Below are positions 11,601 to 21,828 of a DNA stretch of 64,000 bases, in pieces (positions within the stretch are counted from its first letter, which is position 1; each line of letters begins with the position of its first letter). The stretch covers positions 223,482-287,481 of the forward strand of contig JADDMT010000040.1 in NCBI GenBank assembly GCA_021401465.1, given 5' to 3'. The translations under genes and the position numbers were made by a program. A model generated the notes under the pieces. That model searched no databases. It was not told the origin of the DNA and worked only from the letters and a program-made list of their open reading frames with translations. This DNA comes from Teratosphaeria epicoccoides. Lineage: Eukaryota > Ascomycota > Dothideomycetes > Mycosphaerellales > Teratosphaeriaceae.

Positions 11601-13132
11601 GTTCTCCATGGTCGGATTTTTGCGCGATGTGAGAGAATCGAGAGTTTGTGTAGCGACGGCTGACGGTTGAAAAGGACAATGTCGCCATCTTCAAGATGAC
11701 GCTCAACGACATCGCCGTAGCTCAGATGTTCGGCGATCCTGCTCAGACCACCTCTGGCAGCAATAGGTCTGAGTACGATGCGTCGGCTCTCGCGTGTCTT
11801 AATAACAAAGTTGGCTCCGGGATGCTTCGTGTCGCCATTCAAGATGCACTTCTTCAACTTCTCGAGATTGTATTTCGTGACCCTCTCAGGGTAGGTCATA
11901 TGCATTGCCACTCGCATCGGCACCGCGACCTCGTTGATGGAAAGATTTGGATCCGGGGAAATGACTGTACGTCCAGAGAAGTCAACCCGCTTGCCAGACA
12001 GATTACCACGGAATCTCCCCTGTTTGCCTTTCAGACGTTGACAAAATCCGCGCATCGTCTTACCGTAGGTGCCATCCCTTCCTAGGCCTGGCAAATTGCC
12101 GTCGATGTACATGGCGATTTGCACCTGCATGAACTCCCACAGCTCCATGACCTTCTGCACAGGCTGCCCGGATACCAGAGCTGCTTTGAGGTAGCCATTG
12201 ATTTGAATTATATCGCCGAGCTTATTCGTTATGTCGTCCTCAGTGCTTGCCGCTTCTTGTGCAACGCTGGGTCTGATAGCAACAGGTGGCGCGGGTACGT
12301 GAGTCCACAACATGTACTCTGGCCTGCCGCCTTTGTGCGGATCCATACCGAGCAGTTCCACATCCACATTTGGGATCTTCTTCAGGATATTGAGTGCACG
12401 CAGCGGAGTAATGTCATCTGCTGCACGGCGCATATGCCTTTCCACCTCCTTGTCGTTCTTCTTTGCCGTCTCAAAGGACTGCTCAAATGTGACCAGCTCG
12501 TCTGGCTTCTTCTTGCTCTTGGCATTGCTGGTTGTGTAGACGGCGAAGCGATTATGAAACATCTTGATAGGGTGGCCTGCTACTTTCCGTACGGATCCAT
12601 TCAGAGCGCTGCATCCCGGGCAGATCTTGTGTTTCTTACAGCTCGCAGCGATGTTCCGAATCACGGCCGTCTTTCTAAGCATGTCCAATCCAGGCTTCCT
12701 CACCTGCTTCAGTGCCGCGCGCCTCTCCTTCTCCGGCAGCAGTACCCGCGAGCAATCCTTGCAGACACAGCTCAGCACCTCGATAATCTTCTTGAGATAT
12801 CCATAATGGAAGGCAGGCAATGCCAGCTTCACGTGCCCGAAATGACCATTGCACTCCTTGAGGCCTTGTCCACATGTCTGGCACAAGCCGGTCTTGGAGC
12901 TGGTCCCCAATCGCTCGTCAATGGGCCCGTGTTTGGTGACGCTACGACCGCGCTGTCCCGGCTGGGCGACATCGTACAAGTTGCGGTCGTTCACGTGAAG
13001 GACAGACTGCGCAACGATCTCGCTTGGACTGAGTAGACCAAACTGCAGGCCTGCTATGCGCTTTGGCAGGTTGTCGACTACTTGCTCCTTGGAGGCCGTC
13101 GCAAACTCGTTCGAGTCGGTCTCCTCCGCCAT
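8657..13132 (-). CDS. RPC1: RNA polymerase III largest subunit (RPC1/RPC160)
   Basis: Single-exon 1491-residue protein, close to the 1460 residues of yeast RPC160. The ATG at 13132 gives MAEETDSNEF. The N-terminal clamp zinc site reads CQTCGQGLKECNGHFGH, followed by a second zinc-binding stretch with CKDC and CPGC. The catalytic Mg-binding loop YNADFDGDEMNLHVPQ lies near residues 518-533. The pore and bridge-helix segment GREGLVDTAVKTAETGYMSRR and the trigger-loop/cleft segment GEPGTQMTLKTFHFAG are intact, so the enzyme looks active. It makes tRNA, 5S rRNA and U6 RNA in the nucleus. Family assignment to Pol III rather than Pol I or II rests on overall sequence and on the absence of a heptad-repeat tail. 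It shares a roughly 520-bp divergent promoter region with the FHA gene. Confidence 0.96.
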   Translation of the reverse strand: MAEETDSNEFATASKEQVVDNLPKRIAGLQFGLLSPSEIVAQSVLHVNDRNLYDVAQPGQRGRSVTKHGPIDERLGTSSKTGLCQTCGQGLKECNGHFGHVKLALPAFHYGYLKKIIEVLSCVCKDCSRVLLPEKERRAALKQVRKPGLDMLRKTAVIRNIAASCKKHKICPGCSALNGSVRKVAGHPIKMFHNRFAVYTTSNAKSKKKPDELVTFEQSFETAKKNDKEVERHMRRAADDITPLRALNILKKIPNVDVELLGMDPHKGGRPEYMLWTHVPAPPVAIRPSVAQEAASTEDDITNKLGDIIQINGYLKAALVSGQPVQKVMELWEFMQVQIAMYIDGNLPGLGRDGTYGKTMRGFCQRLKGKQGRFRGNLSGKRVDFSGRTVISPDPNLSINEVAVPMRVAMHMTYPERVTKYNLEKLKKCILNGDTKHPGANFVIKTRESRRIVLRPIAARGGLSRIAEHLSYGDVVERHLEDGDIVLFNRQPSLHKLSILSHRAKIRPWRTFRLNECVCNPYNADFDGDEMNLHVPQTEEARTEAMQLMGVQYNLATPKNGTPLIAAIQDFITGAYLVSQKDRWFTRRQFCQIVSFMFNGLVVEDPLTGNKQPIEIPPPAIWKPQTLWTGKQVWSVLMKPHKDYPVNVNLDAKGKQYSAPKSGESPDLLINDSYLVVRNSEVMVGTMDKNIIGDGKKDSVFYVIMRDFGPEYAVAAMNRLAKLSARWLGEQGFSIGISDVYPSASLRAEKEEKVTTAYQKCFELIDKFKAGKLERDPGCDEEQTMENQISGILSKVRQECGDVCFSELSRFNAPLTMARCGSKGSLINVSQMVAAVGQQIIGGKRVLEGFQDRTLPHFSKGARDPAAKGFVKNSFFSGLNPPEFIFHAMSGREGLVDTAVKTAETGYMSRRLMKSLEDLSARYDQTVRNSSEVVVQMKFGDDGLDPVDMEGSAKPVHFERTFMHAVTSTWNNKERGLLPDEVDTIVHEILGPEKSKLKRFADSGQELAQGDVSDEGADQLESNRNFLETIETFIATKVNGIVSSQSRFTADQQSSNSIFKISETALRLFLTLCLRKFEKSKVEAGHAVGAVGAQSIGEPGTQMTLKTFHFAGVAGMSITQGVPRIKEIINASTKISTPVITCALDSKYEEIAGRFAKAIIQKTWLKNIVAYVEDVWYVDGCYLNMRIDWGIVRDLGLRIHVWQIAEAIERHKGFKQLQVSASVVGHSHIRVFCDPPTGDKKPKPRGAATAKAKLMDPQEVTDQLFMTMQSLKRRLPDVVIKGYPEAHRAILKKEDKPDATGREPISVFVEGYGLKLCMTTEGINGYHTKTNSVMEIKDVLGIEAARSTIISEISAVMGGMDIDPRHMQLLADVMTYKGDVLGITRFGLAKMRDSVLQLASFEKTPDHLFEAAMRMKRDDIEGVSECIIMGQSMKVGTGGVSVIRPLNLPARDEKAEAERMKEVFRPKVRSVVAARRERLKGMRKAFVAGVA

Positions 13133-13651
13133 GGCCGGCGGTAATGCCTGACGGTTGATATGGATGTAATGATCGCTATCGTGTCATGGCCATGCCCGTT
13201 CACCTTTTGACCACCAGTGGCAGCATCGAATGTTTTGGAAAAGGTGGCTGCCTCAGGCTCACACTGGTTCAGCCCCACCATACATACGTGCATGTGCATC
13301 AGCGAGCTGCGGGGCATTTCAGCGCTGTCATACTGGAGGGTAGTGTGGTACTTCGTAGTACTGGTAGCTGCCTAATCTCTCGAGTCAATCGAGTCAATTA
13401 TTGAATAATAATTACCTCCAGCACCTCGACTTCCATGCAATACCACTTTTCTTACCAGTCTTGCACTTGTCCTCCTCCGTCAGCGAGATATTGACACGTT
13501 CGACCGTCACTCACGAGTCCAGACCAGCTTGTGTCTATCTGATAAGCAGCAGGTCATCTGCCCCCGCTTAAGCCCGCTCCAGCAGCCAGTACCTCCTGTG
13601 CTGAACCACTCTCACCCATTTCACCTTCAACAACCAACTTAAGGCGACGTG
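13133..13651. promoter_or_regulatory. Divergent promoter region, Pol III subunit / FHA gene
   Basis: The 519 bases between two oppositely directed start codons must contain both promoters. The FHA side has pyrimidine-rich stretches (13460-13480 and 13560-13640) typical of fungal leaders. There is an AT-rich patch around 13390-13410. No specific factor site could be assigned. Confidence 0.5.
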
Positions 13652-15586
13652 ATGCCACCGCCACTGCTCGCGGACCCTCCAAACAATTCCAACATGTCGT
13701 CTCCTACCTTTGCCCCCTCACAGCAGCAGTCGTCCGCTTCTGCTGCCGATCAACCAGTAGTTCACTTCACCATCCACCAGAAGAACGCCCCGGTCCACCT
13801 TGCGAAGCGACATCTGACGATTCACCCCGGCCAGATCGTGACCATCGGCCGGTCGTCCAAGTCAAAGGATAGGTCGATGCTCCCAATGATCACCAACTTG
13901 CTCTTCGACTGCCCTGTGATATCCCGCTCGCACGCAGAGCTGAAGCATAACCGATTTGCGCCGCCCGATGAGCAGATCACCATCACGGATCGGCACAGCA
14001 TGCATGGCACCAGTGTCAATGATAAGAAGCTTGAACCCTACAAACCATTCGCCCTTCGCTCGGGCGATATAATCAAGCTCGGAGAGAAGGTGGTGAGAGG
14101 ATCGGGTATGGCAGATTTGGCCAAGGACGCGAACATGGACGCTGATAGCCGCGCAGAGATCCATGATGGTGTTGAAGTCTCATTCGTCCGAGAAGTCCTA
14201 CCTACACATCGTCCGATTTCTCGTGGGACCTCGAATATCTTTCAAGTCCCCGACCCGTCCGATGACGAGTCCTTGATTAGCGACCTCGAATCTGTGAACA
14301 GCATCAAGGAGAAGACTTCCTCGTCCGCGAAGACAACTCCGGAGCAGACCAAGAACGAGCCGACGACGCTCGGAATACACACTTGCATGCCTGCGCTGGG
14401 ATCCCAAGAGAAGCCGATCGAGCTTGACAAGCCAAAGTGCATGTCCCTGAGAGACATCATAACCCTTGACGACGATGCCGATGATTCCACGCGTCCGCAC
14501 CCACCAAGCGCACAAGGTCGTAAAGATGTGATTCAAGACACATATGCAGAATCAGGGGCTGAGAACCTCGCCGTCTATGGCATGGTTCGGCTCTGTCGTC
14601 TCGATGACAGCCCGAACGAGGCTGACGGCGGCGACTATGAGTCAGCATCCGTCAATCGCCAGCATGACTACGATGACGACCAGGACCTCGTCGACAATTT
14701 GTCGGAAAGCGATGCTTCTGATTTGTCAAATCACTACCAGTCAGGCTACTACCGATCGGCAGATGAGCTAGAAGACGAGGACGACGAAATGGAGCAGCAG
14801 CATGAGCAGGATGACGCAGAAGATGATGGGCCAGAGGAGCTGTTTACCGGTGCGAGACAGCCAAGTCCCGAACTTGGCACTGATGCTGTGCCAGCCGCAT
14901 CCAACACATTCTACCCGTCTATTAGGGCAGCAGCTTCATACCCCTTCCAGCCTGCCATTCCATCACAGCCCTGGCTCGCTGCTCCATCCTCAAGCTACTG
15001 GGGCTATCCGCTACCGGCGTACAATGCTTGCCAGCTCGATCCCGTCAGCAAGCGCGTACAGGCCATGACCGAAGCAGGACCCAGCAAATCTGCCTCCGCC
15101 TCACGTCTATCTATCCACAATCTGGTGGAGGCCTCCCGTGATGAGCAGCCCAAGAATCAGCCGTTCAACGCCACCAACAGCAGCCCGAGGCTTGCTGGTC
15201 CAGCCGATGAAGACGACGATATGCTGTCGACTGTGGCGAACGTGGGGACGGTCAAGCGTGCGGGCTCTGTCGAATTAGCCTCTGTTGCTGGCACGAAGCG
15301 CAAAGCAGATGACATTCCAATCGATGCCGGGTCCGCCGGTGATGAGCTCCTCAGGCTGTACTTGGCGAGCTACGGCGAGAAAGCGCCGGCTATTTCAGTC
15401 CCGGCTTCAGCTCAAGATCCTGTTTCAGTGCCGACTGTACAGGTCGTCGAGCGTCCGGCTAAGCGAAGCAAGGTAATCACGCAAGTCGGAAAGTACGCCG
15501 CCAGCGCTGCTGTTGGCGGTGTAGCCATGTTCGCCTTCCTGGTCTCGCCATGGTGCGAACAGCTTGTGGAGTGGGGTGCAGCGTAA
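13652..15586 (+). CDS. FHA-domain protein with C-terminal hydrophobic tail
   Basis: Single exon, 644 residues from the ATG at 13652; a second ATG at 13694 (MSSPTF) is an alternative start. An FHA phosphothreonine-binding domain occupies roughly residues 45-150: conserved IGRSSKSKD, SRSHAEL and HSMHGTSVN blocks mark the phosphopeptide-binding loops. The middle is long, acidic and disordered, with Asp/Glu runs near 14780-14850. The last 30 residues contain one hydrophobic segment (AAVGGVAMFAFLV) after a basic patch (RPAKRSKVITQ), compatible with a tail anchor or a weak membrane segment. FHA proteins act in DNA-damage, cell-cycle or septation signalling; a tail-anchored FHA recalls STRIPAK partners, but no coiled coil of that type is visible. 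Function therefore remains open. Confidence 0.85.
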   Translation: MPPPLLADPPNNSNMSSPTFAPSQQQSSASAADQPVVHFTIHQKNAPVHLAKRHLTIHPGQIVTIGRSSKSKDRSMLPMITNLLFDCPVISRSHAELKHNRFAPPDEQITITDRHSMHGTSVNDKKLEPYKPFALRSGDIIKLGEKVVRGSGMADLAKDANMDADSRAEIHDGVEVSFVREVLPTHRPISRGTSNIFQVPDPSDDESLISDLESVNSIKEKTSSSAKTTPEQTKNEPTTLGIHTCMPALGSQEKPIELDKPKCMSLRDIITLDDDADDSTRPHPPSAQGRKDVIQDTYAESGAENLAVYGMVRLCRLDDSPNEADGGDYESASVNRQHDYDDDQDLVDNLSESDASDLSNHYQSGYYRSADELEDEDDEMEQQHEQDDAEDDGPEELFTGARQPSPELGTDAVPAASNTFYPSIRAAASYPFQPAIPSQPWLAAPSSSYWGYPLPAYNACQLDPVSKRVQAMTEAGPSKSASASRLSIHNLVEASRDEQPKNQPFNATNSSPRLAGPADEDDDMLSTVANVGTVKRAGSVELASVAGTKRKADDIPIDAGSAGDELLRLYLASYGEKAPAISVPASAQDPVSVPTVQVVERPAKRSKVITQVGKYAASAAVGGVAMFAFLVSPWCEQLVEWGAA

Positions 15587-16138
15587 AGCAGTCAGATGCT
15601 ACTGGAAAAAGAGAGGATGGGAGCAAGGTCGAATGGTCAGAATGGTATGGTTTCGAATGAACAAGATCTTGAAAACGGCAGCGAGGCTGGCGTTATGGTA
15701 TGGGATATCTTTATCATGCGGCCGCTTGTTTTGGCATGACTGGGATGATGTGGCGTTCTGCGAGAGATACCTTGGGATTGCTTTATGCGTGCACACATTT
15801 CTATCATGGGAGTGATGAGACAACAGAGGTAGATGGCTGATGCTATTGGAACGAGACTCTTTAGTATCAGCTCATTCGATGGCGTTCACATTCATGCCAG
15901 CGCTCTAGTATATACACCTGAGTACCTCATCGACCTGTGAAATCGTTCGGGGCGCGAGTCATGCACGCTTTCAAACTTTCGAGTTGCGACGAAAACATTG
16001 GCGAACATCTAGGTACCAAGCAACCACTTCAGCGGAACATCACCAACTCACGCGGAAGCAAGACTGTCGATCGTCCAGCTCATGCGCCACATCGCGACCG
16101 CCCGCGCCTGAGCAGAAGCCGCGGATCCTGCGGCCACG
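15587..16138. other. Intergenic FHA 3' side / RSE1 promoter
   Basis: About 550 bases between two tandem plus-strand genes. No reading frame worth calling. It holds the FHA 3' UTR and the RSE1 promoter. Confidence 0.35.
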
Positions 16139-19100
16139 ATGGCCAACATCCAACAAACCCAGACTTTCTACTCCCTCACCCTCGAGGCTGCGTCGGCCAC
16201 GACGAGCGCAGTCACATGCAATGTGATTCCCGGTCTCAAGACATCCGACCAGCAGATCTTCGAAGCGCGCGGTGAAAGGATCTACCTGCACCGCATCGTC
16301 GAGTCGGAAGATCGATCGTCAATCACCTTGACCACCCTCTTGGAGCAGAATGTCTTCGGCATTGTCCGAGGCGTGTCTGCTTTCCGCATTCCGGGCACGA
16401 GTACAGATCAATTGGTTCTCAGCAGCGACTCCGGGCGGGTGAGCGTGTTGCAGTATGACGCCAAGGCGAACAGATTCGAGAAGGTCAAGTTGGAGACGTT
16501 TGGCAAGAGCGGCGTGCGGCGCATGATACCCGGGCAGTACCTGGCGAGTGATATAAGAGGTCGGTGCACGATGCTGGCGTCGGCGGAGAAGAACAAGGTG
16601 GTGTACATCTATCAGAGGACGGCGGAGGGCGCCATCACGATATCGAGTCCGCACGAGGCGAATACCTGGGCGAGCTTGTGTTTCGGCGTGTGCGCATTGG
16701 ATACAGGATGGGAGCATCCGGTGTTTGCGTCGCTCGAGGTGGACTACAGCGATGCTGAGGCAGATCCGACCGGCGCGGCCTATGAAGCAAGAGAGAAGCT
16801 GTTGGTGTACTACACGGTCGATTTGGGGTTGAATCATGTGGTGAAGAGCTGGAGTGATCCGGTCGACTATACAGCAAATCAGCTGTATGCAGTTCCAGGG
16901 GGGCAGGACGGGCCAAGTGGACTGCTGGTATGTTGCGGAGGCAGGATATACTACAAGCATAACGAGAACAACCCGCTCAGCATTGCGATACCGAGACGAG
17001 AAGGCAAGATGGAGGATCCAAACCGAAAGCGCATCATCGTGGCAGGATGTCTGTATCTGAACAGGTCCAAGCACGACTTCTGGTTCCTGCTACAGACCGA
17101 CGACGGCGATGTTTTCAAACTCAGCATGGAGATGGAGGAGGACGAGCAGGGCCGTAGGACGAATCAGCCGGCGAGAATGCTTCTGAAGTACTACGACACA
17201 CTGCCAGTCGCCAGACAATTGCTGTTGATCAGGAAAGGCTACTTGTATGTCGCGGCAGAGAACGGCAACAGCAAGCTCTACCACGTCAATAACCTGGCCG
17301 ACGACCTTGAATTTGAACCGCACAACAACTTCTTCTCTGACGATGTCTCTCCCGATCCGGCAGATACGATTGAGCCCACATACTTCAGACCGCGCGAGCT
17401 AACGATGTTGGCCATTGCTCACGATGTACCGTCGTTACATCCGCTCATGCGGACACGAGTCGACAATCTGACCGGCGAGGATGCGCCGCAGATTTATGCG
17501 CTACAAGGCACTGGTCCCAACTCCGTCTTCAAGGCGATACGGCACGGGCTCTATGTCCACGAGGTCGTTGCGTCGCCACTTGGCGCACTGCCGCACGACA
17601 GACTCTGGTCGCTGAAAAATCGAGAGAGCGACGAGTACCATTCATTACTACTTCTCAGCTCGTCGTATGGCGACAAAACCATTGTACTATCCATTGGTGA
17701 TGAAGTCGAGACAATCGAGAATACACCGTTCATAACATCTCGTGCTACCGTTCTGGCCGCGCAGATGGGTGAGCAGACGCTGATTCAAGTGCATGCTCGT
17801 GGTGTGAGGTCGATCTATCCCGATAGTAAAATCAACGAATGGCCCAGTCCTCAACACACGACTATTCTCACTGCGTCTGCGAACCAGCGGCAATTATTGC
17901 TGGGGTTGAGCACTGGCGAGCTCTGCTTCTTCTACATGGGAGAAGATGGAGTGCTTGCTGAGCTTGATGAGCGACCGGAGATGAGTGGCAAGATCACCGC
18001 AATATCGGTAGGCCAGACGCTGAAGGGTCAGTTGGTTTCGAAGTACGCAGTCGTGGGTTGCGACGATGACACGATTCGCGTGCTGTCTATCGAGCTTGAT
18101 TCGCCACTTGAGTCGAGAAGCGTACAGGGTCTTTCTGCCGCGCCGACTTCACTCGAGGTCATGAGCATGGAGGACCCGGGTACAGGGACTACAGCAAACT
18201 ACGTCCATATTGGTCTTGAGTCTGGTTTGTATCTGCGTGCGACTATCGACGAAGTAACTGGAGACCTAGGAGAGGTGCGCATGAAATTCCTGGGACCACG
18301 AGCGGTCAAGATCAACCAGGTCGAGGTCGGTGGCCGTGATGCCATGCTGGCTTGCTCGAGTAGGCCGTGGCTTGGTTACAACCATCCCACGACAGGAGTG
18401 TATACACAGACACCGCTTGTGACAACGCAGATGGAGGCTGTTGCCAACTTCCACACGGAGCATATGCGGTGTTTGTGTGCCATACAAGGGCAGGATCTGC
18501 TGATCTTCGAGGTGCCAAAAATCGATGGGCGCTTGACTTCAGAAGAAGTCAGCCTGCGGTATACGCCGAGATCCATGACGAGACACTCCGAGCATCCTAT
18601 GTTCTACGTCGCACAGTCAGAAGGCAACACCCTGTCGCCTGCCACCAGAGAAGAACTTTTGAAGAAAGACGCAGACGGCGGAGCTATGGACGCCGACGGC
18701 CGCCAGCCCAATGGCGACGGCGCCACCTCCAAGAAAGACCTCAAAACCCCCTACGAAGTCACCATCGATCCCACCTCCGAATCCGTGGCCCTCGAAAAAC
18801 ATCTCGGCCTCCCCAAAGGCGCCGGCCACTGGTCCTCCTGCATCCAAGCCATCGACCCCCTCTCCCGCCTCGTAACCTCCACCTTCGAACTCTCCGACAA
18901 CGAATCCGCCCTCTGCTGCACCACTGTCGCCTTCGAATCGCGCGACTGGGAAACCTACCTCGCCGTCGGGACAGGCCAACACATGTCCCCCGGCGCTCTC
19001 ACTCCCACCACCTCCGACCCCAAAGGCTACATCCACATCTTCAAACTCGTCGACTCTGGCACCAAACTCCAATGGCTTCACCGCACGGTGGTCGACACCC

Positions 19101-19912
19101 CCGTCTACGCTATGACGTCCTTCCGCGGCCGTCTCGCCATCGGCATCGCAACCGACCTCTTCATCTACGACCTCGGCCTCAAAGCCATCCTACGCAAAGC
19201 CCGCGGCTCCGTCGTCCCCAACTTAATCACCTCTCTCCAAACGACCGGAAACCGCATCATCTGCTCCGACGTCTCCGAAAGCGTGACCTACGTCGTCTAC
19301 AAACCCGCACACAACCGCCTCGTCCCCTTCGTCGACGACACGATCCAGCGCTGGACGACAGCGACAACAGTCCTCGACTACGAGACCGTGGCGGGCGGCG
19401 ACAAGTTCGGCAACCTGTGGGTCGTGAGGTGTCCCGAGCAAGCGTCCAGAGAGGCCGACGACGAGGGCGTGGGCGGGTACATCGCGAACGAGCGCAGCTA
19501 CCTGGGCGGCGCGCCGTACCGGCTCGAACTGCGCGCCCACAGCTTCACCAACGACGTGCCGACGTCGCTGCAGCGCACGGCGCTGGTGAGCGGCGGGCAG
19601 GAGGTGCTGTTCTGGAGCGGGCTGCAGGGCACCCTGGGCATCCTGATACCCTTCGTGTCGCGCGAGGACGTGGAGTTCTTCGGGCAGCTCGAGCGGCTGG
19701 TGCGCGACGAGGAGCCGCCGCTGAGCGGGCGCGACCATTTGATGTATCGCGGGTACTACGTCCCGGTGAAGGGGGTGGTGGATGGGGATTTGTGCGAGAG
19801 GTTTTTGCGCATGGCCGCGGCTGGGAAGATGAAGATTGCGGCGGAGGTGGAGAGGGAGGTGAGGGAGGTGGAGAGGAAGGTGCAGGAGATGAGAACTCGG
19901 GTGGCGTTTTGA
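16139..19912 (+). CDS. RSE1: Pre-mRNA splicing factor RSE1 (SF3b subunit 3, SF3B3)
   Basis: Single exon, 1257 residues, starting MANIQQTQTFYSLTL, the canonical N-terminus of the SF3B3/RSE1 family (usual fungal length about 1200). Recognisable family segments include SAFRIPGTSTDQLVLSSDSG, RMIPGQYLASDIRGR and the C-terminal CPSF_A region (DKFGNLWVVRCPEQ, SLQRTALVSGGQEVLFWSG). The protein is a triple beta-propeller scaffold of the SF3b complex in U2 snRNP, needed for branch-site recognition in the nucleus. An Asp/Gly-rich insert with Lys near 18650-18730 is probably a surface loop. Codon usage changes abruptly near 18640 to C- and then G-ending codons, which opens a long spurious frame (18367-20133); that shadow is not a gene. 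Confidence 0.96.
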   Translation: MANIQQTQTFYSLTLEAASATTSAVTCNVIPGLKTSDQQIFEARGERIYLHRIVESEDRSSITLTTLLEQNVFGIVRGVSAFRIPGTSTDQLVLSSDSGRVSVLQYDAKANRFEKVKLETFGKSGVRRMIPGQYLASDIRGRCTMLASAEKNKVVYIYQRTAEGAITISSPHEANTWASLCFGVCALDTGWEHPVFASLEVDYSDAEADPTGAAYEAREKLLVYYTVDLGLNHVVKSWSDPVDYTANQLYAVPGGQDGPSGLLVCCGGRIYYKHNENNPLSIAIPRREGKMEDPNRKRIIVAGCLYLNRSKHDFWFLLQTDDGDVFKLSMEMEEDEQGRRTNQPARMLLKYYDTLPVARQLLLIRKGYLYVAAENGNSKLYHVNNLADDLEFEPHNNFFSDDVSPDPADTIEPTYFRPRELTMLAIAHDVPSLHPLMRTRVDNLTGEDAPQIYALQGTGPNSVFKAIRHGLYVHEVVASPLGALPHDRLWSLKNRESDEYHSLLLLSSSYGDKTIVLSIGDEVETIENTPFITSRATVLAAQMGEQTLIQVHARGVRSIYPDSKINEWPSPQHTTILTASANQRQLLLGLSTGELCFFYMGEDGVLAELDERPEMSGKITAISVGQTLKGQLVSKYAVVGCDDDTIRVLSIELDSPLESRSVQGLSAAPTSLEVMSMEDPGTGTTANYVHIGLESGLYLRATIDEVTGDLGEVRMKFLGPRAVKINQVEVGGRDAMLACSSRPWLGYNHPTTGVYTQTPLVTTQMEAVANFHTEHMRCLCAIQGQDLLIFEVPKIDGRLTSEEVSLRYTPRSMTRHSEHPMFYVAQSEGNTLSPATREELLKKDADGGAMDADGRQPNGDGATSKKDLKTPYEVTIDPTSESVALEKHLGLPKGAGHWSSCIQAIDPLSRLVTSTFELSDNESALCCTTVAFESRDWETYLAVGTGQHMSPGALTPTTSDPKGYIHIFKLVDSGTKLQWLHRTVVDTPVYAMTSFRGRLAIGIATDLFIYDLGLKAILRKARGSVVPNLITSLQTTGNRIICSDVSESVTYVVYKPAHNRLVPFVDDTIQRWTTATTVLDYETVAGGDKFGNLWVVRCPEQASREADDEGVGGYIANERSYLGGAPYRLELRAHSFTNDVPTSLQRTALVSGGQEVLFWSGLQGTLGILIPFVSREDVEFFGQLERLVRDEEPPLSGRDHLMYRGYYVPVKGVVDGDLCERFLRMAAAGKMKIAAEVEREVREVERKVQEMRTRVAF

Positions 19913-20209
19913 GGGGGAGGTTGTTGGTGTGGGTGGCTTGTGTGTGTGTGAGGGGTTGTGGAGTGTGGGGATGTCTATACATGGGGGAGGCATTTGTGGC
20001 AGGGTCTGACGCTCACTGCGGAGGGCGTGCTGTACTTGTACCGTGGCATGCTGGTCTGATGGATGTAGCAAAGCCTCGACGTAGATACACACACACGCAT
20101 CCATTGATCAAGCCCATGCATCTCAGAAACTAGGTCTAAGCAGCTCTTCCCACCTCTGCACTACCATCAATCCCTCCCCAGCCCCCAACCCTACCCCCGT
20201 TCCACCTCA

Positions 20210-21828
20210 CTACCTCACATCCCACGCGGCGTCCACATCCTGTCTCCCTCGATACGCATCCGCCTCATACCTCTTCCCCCTGAACGCCCACACGCCAAAA
20301 TTCCCCGCACTCACATCGGCCGGGTCCAAATCGTTCAAATCCCACCGCAGGCTCCTGAACCGGTTCTCCTGCGGCACCAATAGCAGATCCGCCTCGCCCC
20401 TCACCTGCTCCTTGACCCACCGGTAATCGCGCTGCATGTCGTACTCCGTGTAGCCCGTGCAGAGGATGGGGACTTTCGTCTCCAGGAGCTGCGGCAGCGT
20501 CGCGGCCCAGTCGTGCGAGCTCGCGGGGTGGCCCAGGCCCGGGTGGAAGAGCACGAAGCAGTCGAAGTAGGGGTCGAAGGGGTGGAAGTGCTGGGCTTCG
20601 TGCAGCGTGTGGTAGTATTCCACGTACGTGCTGATTTTCATCTGCCCGCCCAGCCGATCTTCCACGATCGCGCCGAAAGGGTTACGCGGCGTGCGGGGGG
20701 GCAGGGGAAATTCGGCGTCCCGGTTTTGCATGCTTTCCGGGCCGATCAGGATGAGGTGGAAGGTTGCGAGGGGAAAGAGGTAGGTCAGTTGCAGCCAGAC
20801 TTCGCGGGGTAGGGAGGACTCGGCGCGTGCGCCGAGGATGAAGAGGCGGACGGGTGGGGGATTGGGACGGAGGCCTTTGATGTCGAGGCCGGCGCCGTTG
20901 CGGGGTGGGTGGAGGCTGTAGCGGAGAGCTGTGGATGGGGGTCAATGGGTGTGGTTGGGGGGCGGAGATATGCAGACGTACCGCTTAGAGAGCGCAGGCC
21001 TTCGGGTGTGAGGCCTTCTTTCAATCCGTACGGGCTGAATTCGTGGAGGACCGAGGCGATGGTGGTGGGGTATGTAAGCAGTCTGGTGACCTGCCGCATA
21101 CTCCTCTCCTCGTCGACGGCTTCAAATTCTCTGGTGTAGAGTAAGGTATCCCAATTCGTCAGATTGATCTGCGCCTCTTCCAACTGGGCACCAGGGAGTT
21201 TGAATTCGGAGAAGAAACGGCCAGACACCAGATCATGGTCATCCTCATTGATCTGCCTGAGGATGTCGCAGATTTCCAGATGCTGCGCATAGTGGTCCGC
21301 AAAATGCTCTATGCAGCAGTAGACCGGGAGACCGCAATCAGGACACTCGTGCCTCACGTGCGCAGGCGGCATCTTGCCCGTCTTCCGAGCCTCAGCGTCG
21401 TGAGGGCCGTCGGGGAGTCTGGTGGGCTGGTGGTCGGGATGCGGACAGTACGCGTTCTGCATCATGAACTGTGCTCGCTGTCGGATCCTGGGCGACGGGC
21501 TGTTGGTGAAGGAGTGGAAGAGATTGCCGGGTCCAAGGCCAGGGACGGGCTTGTCGGGAATCTCGTTCGCTGCACCGGCATCTTCCGTCCTTTCTCGCGG
21601 ACCTGGATATGGTGATACGCCGGTTGAGCCCGGCTCTTGCGGTCTTGTCGTTTCGACGGCGGGCGCGTGCAGCCGAGAGTCGTGATGGATGCTTCGTCTG
21701 GGCTGCTTCGATGGCTGCTTTGCCGATGACGTGGTGAGGGCTCGTTGGGAACGGGCGGCTCGTCGAGGGACTGTATTGCCGCATGTGGCTACTCGCAGAC
21801 AGCGGGTACATAATGTTCTGGCCGCCAT
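20210..21828 (-). CDS. MSS51: MSS51-like mitochondrial COX1 translation activator
   Basis: 521 residues from join(20210..20928, 20982..21828); the 53-nt intron (GTACGT...CACAG) joins LRSLS to ALRYSLHPPRNG in frame. The N-terminus is Arg/Ser/Thr-rich with few acidic residues (LTTSSAKQPSKQPRRS), a good mitochondrial presequence. A MYND-like zinc knot lies at about 160-190 (HECPDCGLPVYCC, HFADHY, HLEICDIL). A Cys-Pro pair (YCPHPDH, residue 128) resembles the heme-sensing CPX motifs known in yeast Mss51. The C-terminal half carries the conserved fungal domain (WLQLTYLFPLATFHLILIGPE, HPGLGHP). Mss51 binds COX1 mRNA and nascent Cox1 in the matrix, coupling translation to cytochrome oxidase assembly. 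The gene is convergent with RSE1, with about 300 bases between the stops. Confidence 0.88.

Noticed and set aside
18367..20133. A 588-codon plus-strand frame overlapping RSE1
   Set aside because: It is an Arg/Pro/His-rich shadow produced by the C- and G-ending codons of RSE1 in another frame; no domain and no separate promoter.
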